Source of the DNA: Alopecurus myosuroides
Lineage: Eukaryota > Streptophyta > Magnoliopsida > Poales > Poaceae
Length of the DNA: 64,000 nt
Direction: 5' to 3'
Assembly: GCA_028641055.1 (NCBI GenBank)
Contig: CM054061.1
Location: forward strand, 29,251,523-29,315,522
Shown here piece after piece: positions 24,401-32,887 of the stretch (within the stretch, counting starts at the first letter, position 1; each line of letters starts with the position of its first letter). The notes below the pieces were generated by a model. It saw only the letters and a program-made list of their open reading frames with translations, was not told the origin of the DNA and ran no database searches. Made by a program: the position numbers and the translations under genes.

Positions 24401-27400
24401 GTCCCCCTCAGGAGTTGGCTTTTTTGACGTTGTTCTCTCTTCTAGGTCCACCTGAGAACGGTAATGTTTGAGCTCTTCCTTCCTGCAGGCTTGCTCGGCC
24501 ATTGCCGCATCTCCCTCATCACATTCAGCTGCTATATCTCGATTTCCGTGTATTGTAATGGTCTTCTTGGGACCCGGTATTTTCAGCTGTAGGTACACAT
24601 AACACGGTCTTGCCATGAACTTGGCACAAGCCGGCCTTCCAAACAATGCATGATAAGGACTGCGCAACTTTACTACCTCAAAGGTAAGCCACTCGACTCG
24701 GTAATTGTCCTTTGACTCTCCAAAAGCTACTTCCAGTGCCACCTTTCCTTCGGGGCATGCCGAATGACCCGGCACTATCCCGTGAAAAACTGTTGTACTC
24801 TTTTGCAGCTGCGATTCCTTTAAGCCCATACGCAGAAAAGTTTCCCAGTACAGGATATTGATACTACTTCCTCCATCCATCAAGAATTTTTTCAGTTCGT
24901 AGCCGTTGACCTGTGGTGCCACTACCAAAGCTAAGACTCCCGGGTGGTCAACTCTGTCCGGGTGATCCTTCCTGCTCCATGTTACCTCTTGTTCTGACCA
25001 CCTCAAATATCTTGGAACAGCGGAAGAGACCGAATTAACTGCTTGTTTCAGTATCTTCTTATCCTTGTTAGAGCCTCCCGTAGTGTGCACATGATATTGA
25101 CCTAGCTGTTTGGGGTTAGCTTGAAAACCTCCCGCTCCCCCTTGATTGTTACCTTGATTTCCAGCTGGCGGGTTGCCGGCTGGGGGCGGTCCGTTGCCCA
25201 AATTTCCACCTAGGCCCGGGCCTCCTCCTCGGCCTGCACCTCGCATGGCTCTGTTCACTTCCTCGTTCTTCCACCTTTGTAAGTCGGCACATTGCTCCAA
25301 TGAATGATTGGCCGGCTTGCCGTTCCTGCTATGCTTCGGGCATGCCATCCTAAATATGTCCCAACTGTTGCTTGGTCTTGGAGGTCCTTGGTAGTGTCCC
25401 CCATTGTGATTTCCAGTATTAAAATTTCCTTCGGATCTAGGTCTTGAAGACCCGGCCTCCGTGTTGGCTACAAACTCGGGATTCCCTTCAAACGGGCGTT
25501 TGTTCTGGATATTTCCATTATTGTTTGGCGCCGATCCATTGCCGGTTTTCCCACTGTTACTTGTGTTTGCTTTTGCTTTCTTGTCATCAACTTCCTCCTC
25601 TGTGGTATCCGTTGCAGCGTGTTTGTTGCATGCATCCATTAACTCTCCCATCGTAACCTCCGCTGCATTCCTACTAGATTTCATGCGAGTTAGCTTTTGC
25701 ACTAAAGGAACATACTTACATGTTTTTGCCATAGCTTGTAGCGCGTCCTTAGGCTGGATATCTGTAGACGAGTGGAGTATCTCCATAACCCGGCGTACCC
25801 AGCTGCGTGCTGACTCTCCTTTCTTCTGAACGCATCTTTCTAAATCATCAATAGTAAATAACTTTCTGCACGTCCCATGAAAGTGCTTGATAAATGCGGT
25901 CTTTAGCTCCTCCCACGATTTGATCGACTTTTCCGGTAAATTGGTGAACCATAACTTTGCTGCTCCCTCTGACATCATTAAGTACATGAATTTGGCTTGG
26001 AGATTCTCGGATGCGTTGCGAATTGACATCGCCATCTCGTAGCTGCTCAGCCACGTTTCTGGATCCATTGTTGGCTCATAATTTACTACTTTCCCCGGTT
26101 CTTTGAACTTCTCCGGGTAAGGTTCTGCTCTGATATCGTCCGAGAGGCACTTGGGTCCCGCCAGGGTGGTTGGGGCTGGTCTTACTCGGGAGACACGTGA
26201 CCCGGCTGGGGGTGCCACGAGGTGCGGCGCCACCGGCAATTCGTGCCCTGCAGACCCGGCCCCGGCTCTTCTGGCCCTGGAACTGTCCACCACCGCCTGC
26301 GCTGCTGATACTACTGGTACTGTCTGGATACGCGGTGGAGGCGGCATTTGCTGTTGCTCTTCCCTTCGTCGTGCCGCACTTGCTTGGACATTGCCCTGTT
26401 GCTGACTGACGTACGGCGTCCCATGCATTCCGCTTCTATGATCCGGATAATTGGCTTGCTGTGCTACCGCGGTGTGTAGCAGATCGATCGCTCGTCGGGT
26501 TCCTTCTGCATGAGGCGAATCTCCTACAGGAATCTGGTTTAATGCGAGCGTTGCTGCGTACACGTTGTCCATGGGATTGTTGTAATGGCCTGCTGGTGTG
26601 TGGAATCGTGATGGTGGTGGTGGCATGGTATTGCCGGCTGTCACCCCCGTCTGCGGCAAAGGTAACCCGGCTGGCGCGTTTACCGGCTGTGCTCCTGTTG
26701 ACGGTCGCGGTATGGTCCCTTGGTTCACCGGTGGAATCGGCTGATCTTGAGGCGTGAACACCAGGGCAGTCGGGTTAATAACCCCTCCTGTTGCCGGCAG
26801 CATAGTTCGGTGCCTTTGGTGCATCCTTGTCGTTTCCTCCCGGAGCCGGGTCTCTCGGTCATCCAATTCGCGCTGCCGCGCGGCCATCCCCTGCCTTTCT
26901 GCTTCTACTTGCCTTCTTTGCTGCTCCAATGCACGACGAGCTACGTCCAGGTCTCTTACGCGCTCTGCCGCGTTTTCTGGGGTAATAACTGTGGCCAAGA
27001 CCGTGGGGTCTAAGATCAAATTATTATCAAACAGAGCCGGGTGGCGCGGATTCGAGGGGCCCGCCCCCGGTGTCCGGTTTGCTTGGAACCCAAACATATT
27101 TGCGTGTCGCTCCTCGTCTGCTGGGCGACTGGTGACTGATGCCGACTCTCCATCGACCTGGACCAAGACCGGGTCAACTGTACCTTGCTGCTGGCCCACT
27201 GCCTGAGCCGCCCCGACTGGCGCCGCGGCTGCGTTTTCTTGATTGAGATTGATCGCGGGAGCCGCATAAACTGCAACCCGGCGCATGATGCCCGGTGTAG
27301 ATTCGTATTGTTCTTCCTCGCTGTTTTCCTTCTCATATCGATCTTCCAGCAAGTCCTTAATGGATGCAGTGTCATTCTTTCCATCGCTTGGGTCGCGCGG

Positions 27401-28339
27401 AGTCCATGCCGGCTCCTCCGGCTGTTCCCAACGTGTAATAGGCTCCTCTGCCTGGTATGTTGTTCCGACTGACTCTTCTCTATCGGGTTGGGCGTACGCA
27501 GCCTCCCCTGATACAGGATCAGAAAAATTGTCAGGAATCGAACCAGAGGTACATACCATGCCGATGAAGACGTTGATTCGGCCGATCGTCACGACCGATC
27601 CAGATTCGAGGCGATCCGACTCAGGCCCCCAGCCGGAATCGTCCACCATCTTCTTTCCTTCGTGGTCGTCGTAGATCTCACCGACGACGAGGTTCTCCAT
27701 GCTTTTCCGAGCTTCTCCCGTGATGCAAACACCTTTGGACGCAGGCCCCACGGTGGGCGCCAACTGTCGTGGGATAATCACGGCAGACGTTACCGGGGGT
27801 AACTGATCTTGGGGCAAGTCGACACAGGTATTCGGGAGAGGGTTTAGCTCGAAGGAAGACATGGCGGAAAGCAATCTAAGAATCGGAAAATAACTCGCCG
27901 GATCTCAATATGAATTATGCTGGATACTCGATAATAGGTGTTACAACTATGACTTGGATCTCTGGCAAACCAAACCTAGGGGCCGGTTTATAAAGCACCC
28001 GTACACCCCTAACTTGCCCTTCAAGGCACATCTTGAGTCCTATTCGAACTTCACTTACAAACCCTAGCTTTCCTTACCGCAACCCACAATCCGGGTTACG
28101 AGGCCTACACACTTTGGGCCTTCCAGAAGTCTCTTTATTCTTAGCCGGATCCTGTGCAGCACCCTTTGGGCCGGATCACACCTTGGAGTTGGCCTACCGG
28201 GTTACTATCCCCCCCATCAGTACGGCTATCTCGTTTTTCTGAGCAAGCCACTGTTCTTGCTCGGAAATTATCTGAGATATTTGCTCGGAAGAAGGGAGGG
28301 TCGACCGCTGCTAGTGGCAGCACCAACGCGGCTTCGTAG
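15468..28339 (+). CDS. Antisense accessory gene of element 1 (Transposase_28-like plus coiled coil), split by element 2
   Basis: Manual splicing gives exons 15468-16433, 16515-16849, 16924-17155, 17428-17542, 17614-17847 and 17918-18269. The last exon resumes after element 2 at 28225 and stops at 28337-28339. All junctions have GT donors and AG acceptors and keep the frame, giving about 782 codons. Exon 1 carries the plant 'putative gypsy type transposon' (PF04195-like) domain, with words such as VDHVTRGLSFPLHPFF, ALCECYLGIRPHWALW. Exon 2 is acidic (DLDEDDEDD), and exons 4-5 form a long coiled coil. The last exon is helical. Function is unknown; such proteins are known as additional ORFs of Tat elements. 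Element 2 landed on GTACG, which is in the last exon or at an alternative splice donor. Confidence 0.8.
17195..17386 (+). repeat. Duplicated 78-bp intronic unit containing hairpins
   Basis: Units 17195-17272 and 17309-17386 differ at two bases and lie in the intron between exons 3 and 4. Each contains CTCCCGATGGGAG and CCGATTGTAAATAATCGG, both able to fold, and GTAGCCCCCGAG, which equals the element's polypurine tract read on the other strand. A related single unit sits at about 28465-28490. Confidence 0.85.
18270..18724 (-). repeat. Element 2, 3' LTR
   Basis: 455 bp, TGTCGTGGGA...CCCCATCA on the plus strand. GTAGTCCCCAG follows, which on the minus strand is a GGGGACTAC polypurine tract. Confidence 0.95.
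18725..19892 (+). promoter_or_regulatory. Promoter, 5' leader and leader intron of the element 2 accessory gene
   Basis: A TATAAATA box lies at 19117-19124. The presumed first exon is non-coding and ends at a GTAAGT donor (19383). The intron ends in TTTCACCAG (19883), ten bases before the ATG at 19893-19895. Element 3 has the same box (43220-43227), donor (43487) and acceptor (43986). A segment of about 90 bp near 18785-18880 is absent from element 3. Confidence 0.6.
19893..23120 (+). CDS. Antisense accessory gene of element 2 (Transposase_28-like, coiled coil)
   Basis: Coding exons by inspection: 19893-20822, 20921-21005, 21083-21207, 21301-21394, 21473-21524, 21610-21994, 22158-22359, 22453-23120. 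All frames join to one reading of 846 residues. Exon 1 holds the putative gypsy-type transposon domain (CFVEHVTRGFRPPGHPFF, ...VLSESYLCTPPSLALF). A short acidic/Glu-rich linker and a basic KRKSQR patch follow (possible nuclear signal). Exon 8 is a coiled coil (KRRETLEAEIKTLKKDVS) and exon 9 a helical domain ending in a low-complexity tail. The acceptor before 21301 is AAG rather than CAG/TAG, but the same in element 3. The start was chosen for the ATG just after the leader intron. The role is unknown; it is not a catalytic transposase by any motif I can see. Confidence 0.8.
23121..24166. other. Convergent 3' spacer of element 2
   Basis: About 1 kb between the stop of the plus-strand gene and the stop of the minus-strand gag-pro frame. 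It holds 3' untranslated sequence for both strands and several AGTCCCC words (GGGGACT on the minus strand), resembling the element's polypurine tract. No gene is seen. In an autonomous relative, RT-RH-IN would lie here. Confidence 0.6.
24167..27874 (-). CDS. Gag-protease polyprotein of element 2, truncated at the start of RT
   Basis: 1,235 codons if read from the ATG inside the LTR; the first ATG after the primer-binding site is at 27700 (1,177 codons). Order: acidic N-terminus; coiled coil around residues 295-345; retrotransposon gag domain about 578-751 (WLSSYEMAMSIRNASENL, KLWFTNLPEKS); a CX2HX8HX4C zinc-knuckle variant near 843-870; aspartic protease motif MDGGSSINILY near 996. The last about 40 residues begin RT (YPDWLANPVLIMKGPSKW) and stop. 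DGGSS in place of DTG/DSG is usual in Tat proteases. Gag would form particles that package the RNA and the protease would process it. Element 3 has the same length and end point, so the truncation is ancestral. Confidence 0.9.
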   Translation of the reverse strand: MLSAMSSFELNPLPNTCVDLPQDQLPPVTSAVIIPRQLAPTVGPASKGVCITGEARKSMENLVVGEIYDDHEGKKMVDDSGWGPESDRLESGSVVTIGRINVFIGMVCTSGSIPDNFSDPVSGEAAYAQPDREESVGTTYQAEEPITRWEQPEEPAWTPRDPSDGKNDTASIKDLLEDRYEKENSEEEQYESTPGIMRRVAVYAAPAINLNQENAAAAPVGAAQAVGQQQGTVDPVLVQVDGESASVTSRPADEERHANMFGFQANRTPGAGPSNPRHPALFDNNLILDPTVLATVITPENAAERVRDLDVARRALEQQRRQVEAERQGMAARQRELDDRETRLREETTRMHQRHRTMLPATGGVINPTALVFTPQDQPIPPVNQGTIPRPSTGAQPVNAPAGLPLPQTGVTAGNTMPPPPSRFHTPAGHYNNPMDNVYAATLALNQIPVGDSPHAEGTRRAIDLLHTAVAQQANYPDHRSGMHGTPYVSQQQGNVQASAARRREEQQQMPPPPRIQTVPVVSAAQAVVDSSRARRAGAGSAGHELPVAPHLVAPPAGSRVSRVRPAPTTLAGPKCLSDDIRAEPYPEKFKEPGKVVNYEPTMDPETWLSSYEMAMSIRNASENLQAKFMYLMMSEGAAKLWFTNLPEKSIKSWEELKTAFIKHFHGTCRKLFTIDDLERCVQKKGESARSWVRRVMEILHSSTDIQPKDALQAMAKTCKYVPLVQKLTRMKSSRNAAEVTMGELMDACNKHAATDTTEEEVDDKKAKANTSNSGKTGNGSAPNNNGNIQNKRPFEGNPEFVANTEAGSSRPRSEGNFNTGNHNGGHYQGPPRPSNSWDIFRMACPKHSRNGKPANHSLEQCADLQRWKNEEVNRAMRGAGRGGGPGLGGNLGNGPPPAGNPPAGNQGNNQGGAGGFQANPKQLGQYHVHTTGGSNKDKKILKQAVNSVSSAVPRYLRWSEQEVTWSRKDHPDRVDHPGVLALVVAPQVNGYELKKFLMDGGSSINILYWETFLRMGLKESQLQKSTTVFHGIVPGHSACPEGKVALEVAFGESKDNYRVEWLTFEVVKLRSPYHALFGRPACAKFMARPCYVYLQLKIPGPKKTITIHGNRDIAAECDEGDAAMAEQACRKEELKHYRSQVDLEERTTSKKPTPEGDKAKVRAEQNPKMVGFIRSDPFKTPSREEEDVPPSAADHASRTIYPDWLANPVLIMKGPSKWRMCIGRTNARPTLENN
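27745..27762 (-). other. Element 2 primer-binding site
   Basis: Minus strand TGGCGCCCACCGTGGGGC, two bases after the 5' LTR. It starts with TGG, as expected for pairing with a tRNA 3' CCA end. I do not assign the tRNA. Confidence 0.8.
27765..28219 (-). repeat. Element 2, 5' LTR
   Basis: 455 bp. A minus-strand TTTATAAA promoter box lies at 27987-27994, so transcripts should start near 27960. An open frame joins the LTR to gag through the primer-binding site. Confidence 0.95.
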
Positions 28340-28558
28340 GCTCTTTTTCTTTTGTTTCTGTTGCTTGGATGTAATGAATTTTGGGATGTATTCCCGTACC
28401 TTTGCTGGTCTTTTAATCGAAGCATTTTGCATTTAGAATTTATCCTTGTCGTCTATACTTTGCCTCCCGATGGGAGTAGCTCCCGAGCGATTAGTCAGAT
28501 GTGCGACTGGAAACAACTCGAGTAGGGCGTCTCACTTCTTTCCTTGTACTTCTTCCAG

Positions 28559-29367
28559 GCGATTGCGTCTGCCGCTGAACCTTCGAGTGGACGTGGTAAT
28601 CCAGTAAATCCACTTGTGGCTGCCGTTGGCACTTTTGCTGGCCTTCGTGATAAGGTTCAGGAGGGTGAGCGTAGGCTGAAAGCGCTGCGCGGAGTAGCTG
28701 ACGTGGCGATATCCAAGCAGAAACTGGCGGCTGAGCGCGAGCAATTTCTAATTGGTGAACTGTCTTCGATTGCAAAGGAGTTACTATGTGAGTAGTGTAG
28801 CCCCCATGCTATTTCCTCCTCTGTGTTTCTTAGCTTACTAAGTGCGTTTGCTTCTTAGTTGTGAAACCAGATGACAGGGAAGAAAAGCAGTGGGTGGAAA
28901 ACCACATTCATCAAGAAGCTAACAGCACAAAGCCTCATGCGAGTAATTTCTGGTCTGATCGCAGTCGAGGTTTTGTGATGGCTACCTTGAAGTTTCGGGT
29001 TCGCCAGACAAAAATTCTCGTGAGTTCTTTCCACGAGGTCCTGGTTGCGGTGAATGCTGCTTTTTATCCACTTGAGAGGGGCCCCGAAGACTGGAGTTAT
29101 CTTCTCAGGTTATTCGGACGAGAAGGAGAGGTTCGCGCGTGCGTTCGCAATCAGATGACATGCGGCGCGGTTGTTGCTCTCTCGTTTGTCCGAATATGGC
29201 ATCCTGAGATAGACTTGAACTCCGTAGCTCGGCGTCCGGATTATGCAATCGAAGATATTGCGCCGTACTATGATGTTGTTCGTCCTGCAGCCGAGAAGAT
29301 TATCCGAATGACCTCTGAAGAGGTAGATAGGGTCTTAGCGGCTAAAAATGCTCAACGTTTCGACTGA
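28559..29367 (+). CDS. Second 3' gene segment of element 1 (helical, coiled-coil exons without N-terminal domain)
   Basis: Two exons join in frame: 28559-28787 (after an AG acceptor at 28557-28558) and 28859-29367, stop at 29365-29367. The protein is helical, with words DKVQEGERRLKALRGVAD and VVALSFVRIWHPEIDLNS. The latter resembles MTRALTLAKAYFPKLDPA in the last exon of the element 2 gene, so this is the family's C-terminal module. There is no own ATG or promoter. It could be an alternative 3' end of the preceding gene, spliced from AAG/GTACGG at 18264-18265 (phase 0 fits), or a leftover tandem duplicate. Element 2 now sits exactly in that donor. Confidence 0.55.
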
Positions 29368-29652
29368 CTTTATCGGATGTGAATATCCTGTAAGTTTACC
29401 TGTAGTTTGTAAAAACTGTAGTAAGGTGTGCAACCTTGTACTCGATAATTCTTTTCTGTGATGCTTAGTTTTAGGTGTAGCCCCCGTGTATTTTATGGGG
29501 TGTGTACCTGTAACCTTTGAGCATGTAGTAAACTTGAAAGCTGTCGAGTAAATATGATGAGAGAATCATGTCTTTATTGCTATGACTGAGAAGTCATGTG
29601 TTCGAGCTACAAGATTGGCTAGTATAGCCTCATTGTTGCAAAATAAATAAAC
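29368..29652. other. Convergent 3' spacer of element 1
   Basis: About 285 bp between the antisense gene segment and the integrase stop. It includes GTAGCCCCCG at 29477-29486, another copy of the polypurine-like motif. No gene is seen. Confidence 0.6.
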
Positions 29653-30612
29653 CTAGGGGTAGAATTTGCGCAGTTGCGCGATATTCCATGGATTGGAATA
29701 GATGCCTCCAGTCTCTGGATTCTTCAGTCGATAGGCTCCTCCTGGGATCGCTTCGTGTACGATGAAGGGTCCTTCCCAAGGTGGTTCGAGCTTGTGTCCT
29801 TCTTTTTGCTTCAGCCGCAACACCAAGTCGCCAACCACGAATGATCTGTGGCGTATGCGGCGACTGTGATAATTGCGTAGTGATTGTTGGTAGACTGCAG
29901 ATCTTGCGAGTGCAATGTCCCGAATTTCGTCGAGTGCGTCCATATCTTCTGCAAGTGCTTTGTTGGAGGTTTCTTCGCTGTAGGCTACAACTCGTGGGGC
30001 GCTGAATCGAACCTCTTCGGGGAGGACGGCTTCTGCCCCGTATACCATGAAAAATGGTGTGTATTGCGTTGATCGATTGGGGGTTGTGCGGAGGCTCCAA
30101 AGTACGGATGGTAACTCCTCTGCCCAATGTCCTGCAGCGGGATGTAGCCGATCGAGCAACCTTTTTTTGATGCCAGCCGAAACTAAGCCGTTGGATCTTT
30201 CGACTTGGCCGTTTGTTTGCGGGTGGGCGACCGAAGCAAACTTCAGATTAATTCCTTTCTCCTCGCAGAACTGTTGTGTTTCCTTTGCAGTGAAGTTCGT
30301 ACCATTGTCTGTAATGATGTCGTGTGGTACCCCGAATCTGCATACTGTGGAATCGAGGAACTTGATTGCGCATTGGGCGCTACCCGAGGTCACTGGCATA
30401 GCTTCGATCCATTTGGTAAATTTGTCAACTGCAACCAGCAAATGTGTGTACCCTCCTGGAGTGGATTTGCGCAGTGGGCCAACCATGTCAAGCCCCCATT
30501 GTGCAAAGGGCCAGGCGATGGGTATCATGTGCAACTCTGTGGCGGGCACGTGCGGCTTGGGTGAGAATCGCTGGCAAGCGGCGCATCTATCGACCAGGTT
30601 TTTTTGCATCAT
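29653..30612 (-). CDS. Integrase of element 1 (out of frame with the upstream pol)
   Basis: A 319-codon frame. It carries the end of the HHCC zinc-binding region (DRCAACQRFSPK) and a full DDE core: D in GLDMVGPL, D in DNGTNF and E in NGQVERSNG, with 35 residues between the last two. The C-terminal end, PWNIAQLRKFYP, is typical of gypsy pol. It would insert the cDNA into chromatin; no chromodomain is evident, as expected for Tat. The frame overlaps the RT-RNase H frame by 26 bases and is displaced by one at a run of seven A (minus strand, 30599-30605), which splits the zinc-binding region. The shift is a mutation, a sequencing error or a programmed slip; mutation or error is most likely. Confidence 0.85.
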   Translation of the reverse strand: MMQKNLVDRCAACQRFSPKPHVPATELHMIPIAWPFAQWGLDMVGPLRKSTPGGYTHLLVAVDKFTKWIEAMPVTSGSAQCAIKFLDSTVCRFGVPHDIITDNGTNFTAKETQQFCEEKGINLKFASVAHPQTNGQVERSNGLVSAGIKKRLLDRLHPAAGHWAEELPSVLWSLRTTPNRSTQYTPFFMVYGAEAVLPEEVRFSAPRVVAYSEETSNKALAEDMDALDEIRDIALARSAVYQQSLRNYHSRRIRHRSFVVGDLVLRLKQKEGHKLEPPWEGPFIVHEAIPGGAYRLKNPETGGIYSNPWNIAQLRKFYP

Positions 30613-32887
30613 TGGCTGCTGTTAGCCAGTAGAATCCTGCTCGAAAGGCTTTTCCCAATATTGCTCTCCAGCTAGCATGATGTCCGCAATCACCCTGGTG
30701 TATATCCCGGAGTAACTCTTTGCCGTCTTCGGGTGCGATGCAGCGCTGAAGGATGCCCGAGATGCTTTGCTTGTATAATTCTCCGTTGATTACCCGAAAG
30801 GATTTGCTACGCCTGATTAGCTGTCGAGCTTCGCGTGGATCGGCCGGGAGCTGTTTATTGAGCAGGTAGTCGAGATATTTCTGCGTCCAGACTGGCTCGA
30901 CCAGAAAGACCTGTCGTGATATATTATGAATAAGCTCGATAAGCGCGACCTGCGGGCTGACCTCTGTTTCTTGCGCTGCCGGTGTTTCTGCAGCTTTCTT
31001 CAATTTGACCGATCGCTTGACCATCCGTTCGAAGTATATTCCTGGCGGTATGGGTGTATTCGTGGAACCCATGTTTGCCAGTCTATCCGCCTCTTCGTTG
31101 CTGGATCTTGCAATATGCTTATCCTCGCATCCTTTGAAGCTTCCTTCGAGTAGATTATACATGTCGCGGTACGCGATCATGTTTTCAGCAACGGCATCGC
31201 ATTCTTTCATTGTTTGTTGCACTATGAGATTGGAATCGCCATAAATCATCAACCGGGTAGCTCCACAAGCAATCGCCATCTTCATCCCGTGCAATAGTGC
31301 CTCATATTCTGCGTCGTTGTTCGACGCTGGGTCATCTGGTGGAAAGTCTAGTCGCAGGACGTATTGCAGTTTGTCTCCACGAGGTGAGATGAGAACGATT
31401 CCAGCCCCCGCCCCTTCGTTTCTTTTGGACCCGTCAAAGTACATGATCCAATTGCTTGTATACTCGGGTGGCCCTGGTGTTTGTAGCTCTGTCCATTCGC
31501 TGATGAATTCCACGAGAACTTGGGATTTGACTGCATTGCGTCCTGCGTAGGTGATATCCCAAGCGCCCAACTCGATGCTCCACTTTGCTATTCTTCCGGA
31601 TGCCATAGGGTTGTTCATGATTGTCCCGAGTGACGCATCATTAACCACTGTAATGGCGTGTTCCTGGAAGTAATGTTTGAGTTTTCGGGCTGTGAGGACA
31701 ACTCCATACGCAAGCTTCTGGTAATGAGGATATCGCTGCTTGCATGGCGAGAGCACTTCACTGATGTAATATATTGGGCGCTGGACTCCGTATGCCTTGC
31801 CATCTTCAGGTCGTTCGACTACGATTGCAGTGCTGATGACCTGGTTTGTGGCGGCTAAATAGAGAAGAAGTGGCTCCCTTTCTTGTGGTGTTGCGAGAAT
31901 GCGCCTGCTCTGCAGCGACCGTTTTAAGTCTGCGAATGCTTGTTTGGCTTCGGGGGTCCATTCGAATTTGTCCGTCTTCTTCAGTAGCTTGTAGAAGGGT
32001 AACGCCTGCTCTCCCAATCGTGCGATGAACCTGCTTAGGGCGGCCAATCGCCCTGCGAGCTGCTGGACTCCGCGTAGATTGGTAGGCTCCTTCATGGTGA
32101 GTATGGCTTGTATTTTCTCCGGATTGGCCTCAATGCCTCTGGCGGATACCAGGTATCCTAGGAGTTTTCCTGCGGGGACGCCGAAAACGCATTTTGTCGG
32201 ATTGAGCTTGATCCGATATGCATTAAGGGCGTCGAATGTTTCTTTAATATCTTCGAGGAGTGTGTCCTCTACTCGAGTTTTGATGACGATGTCGTCGACA
32301 TATACTTGTACGTTCTTGCCAATGAGATTGGCAAGGCATCTCTGCATGCAACATTGATATGTTGCGCCTGCGTTCTTCAGCCCGAAGGGCATTGTCGTGT
32401 AGCAGTATACACCGTGTGGTGTGATGAATGCCGTCTTCTCTTCGTCTTCCTTTTTCATTCGGATCTGGTTGTATCCCGAGTAGGCGTCCAGGAAGGAGAG
32501 ACGTTGGCAACCCGCTGTGGAATCCACGATCTGGTCGATTCGTGGTAGAGGAAAGTTGTCCTTGGGGCAGTGTTTGTTCAGTGACGTGTAGTCGATGCAC
32601 ACCCGAAGGATATCCGTGTTCTTCTTGGGGACCAGCACCGGATTTGCTAACCAGGTGGATATCTTGATCTCCCTAATGAAATTTGCGGCTAGCAGCCTAT
32701 TTACTTCTTCTCCCAGCGCCTTTTGCTTGGGTTCTGAAAATCGTCGAGTCGTCTGTTTGATGGGCTTGGCGTTAGGAAAGACTTCGAGTGAGTGCTCGGC
32801 AAACTCCCTGGGTATACCTGGCATATCTGAGGGCTGCCAGGCGAAAATCTCCCAGTACTCACGGAGGAGTTTGACGAGCGCGCTTTC
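30587..32887 (-). CDS. Reverse transcriptase and dual RNase H of element 1
   Basis: Same frame as gag-protease, separated by one UAG at 32888-32890; first ATG at 32824. RT fingers start with TWLANPVLVPKKN and the catalytic box VYVDDIV is at 32291-32302. A gypsy RNase H-like region follows. A second RNase H of the archaeal-like type has YFDGSKRNEGAGAG, NDAEYEALLHGM, GDSNLIVQQ and SNEEADRLAN, giving the D-E-D-D residues. Two RNase H regions are a Tat-lineage mark. The integrase zinc-finger histidines (GHHASW) come at the end, before the frameshift. It copies RNA to DNA in the particle. Confidence 0.88.
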   Translation of the reverse strand, partial: ESALVKLLREYWEIFAWQPSDMPGIPREFAEHSLEVFPNAKPIKQTTRRFSEPKQKALGEEVNRLLAANFIREIKISTWLANPVLVPKKNTDILRVCIDYTSLNKHCPKDNFPLPRIDQIVDSTAGCQRLSFLDAYSGYNQIRMKKEDEEKTAFITPHGVYCYTTMPFGLKNAGATYQCCMQRCLANLIGKNVQVYVDDIVIKTRVEDTLLEDIKETFDALNAYRIKLNPTKCVFGVPAGKLLGYLVSARGIEANPEKIQAILTMKEPTNLRGVQQLAGRLAALSRFIARLGEQALPFYKLLKKTDKFEWTPEAKQAFADLKRSLQSRRILATPQEREPLLLYLAATNQVISTAIVVERPEDGKAYGVQRPIYYISEVLSPCKQRYPHYQKLAYGVVLTARKLKHYFQEHAITVVNDASLGTIMNNPMASGRIAKWSIELGAWDITYAGRNAVKSQVLVEFISEWTELQTPGPPEYTSNWIMYFDGSKRNEGAGAGIVLISPRGDKLQYVLRLDFPPDDPASNNDAEYEALLHGMKMAIACGATRLMIYGDSNLIVQQTMKECDAVAENMIAYRDMYNLLEGSFKGCEDKHIARSSNEEADRLANMGSTNTPIPPGIYFERMVKRSVKLKKAAETPAAQETEVSPQVALIELIHNISRQVFLVEPVWTQKYLDYLLNKQLPADPREARQLIRRSKSFRVINGELYKQSISGILQRCIAPEDGKELLRDIHQGDCGHHASWRAILGKAFRAGFYWLTAANDAKKPGR

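Larger units (their letters stand above)
18270..28219 (-). mobile_element. Non-autonomous Tat-lineage retrotransposon, element 2
   Basis: 9,950 bp with 455-bp LTRs differing at one base (T/C near 18567 versus its partner) and perfect GTACG duplications (18265-18269, 28220-28224). Minus strand: one long gag-protease frame that stops shortly after RT begins. Plus strand: a nine-exon accessory gene. No RT catalytic core, RNase H or integrase. Same family as element 3. It must rely on enzymes supplied in trans, possibly by relatives such as element 1, which shares lineage but has a different LTR. Confidence 0.93.

Noticed and set aside
25444..27674. Several plus-strand frames of 70-150 codons opposite gag of element 2 (and 49547-51777 in element 3)
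   Set aside because: They are shadows of the long gag-pro frame, with compositions set by the opposite strand's codons.
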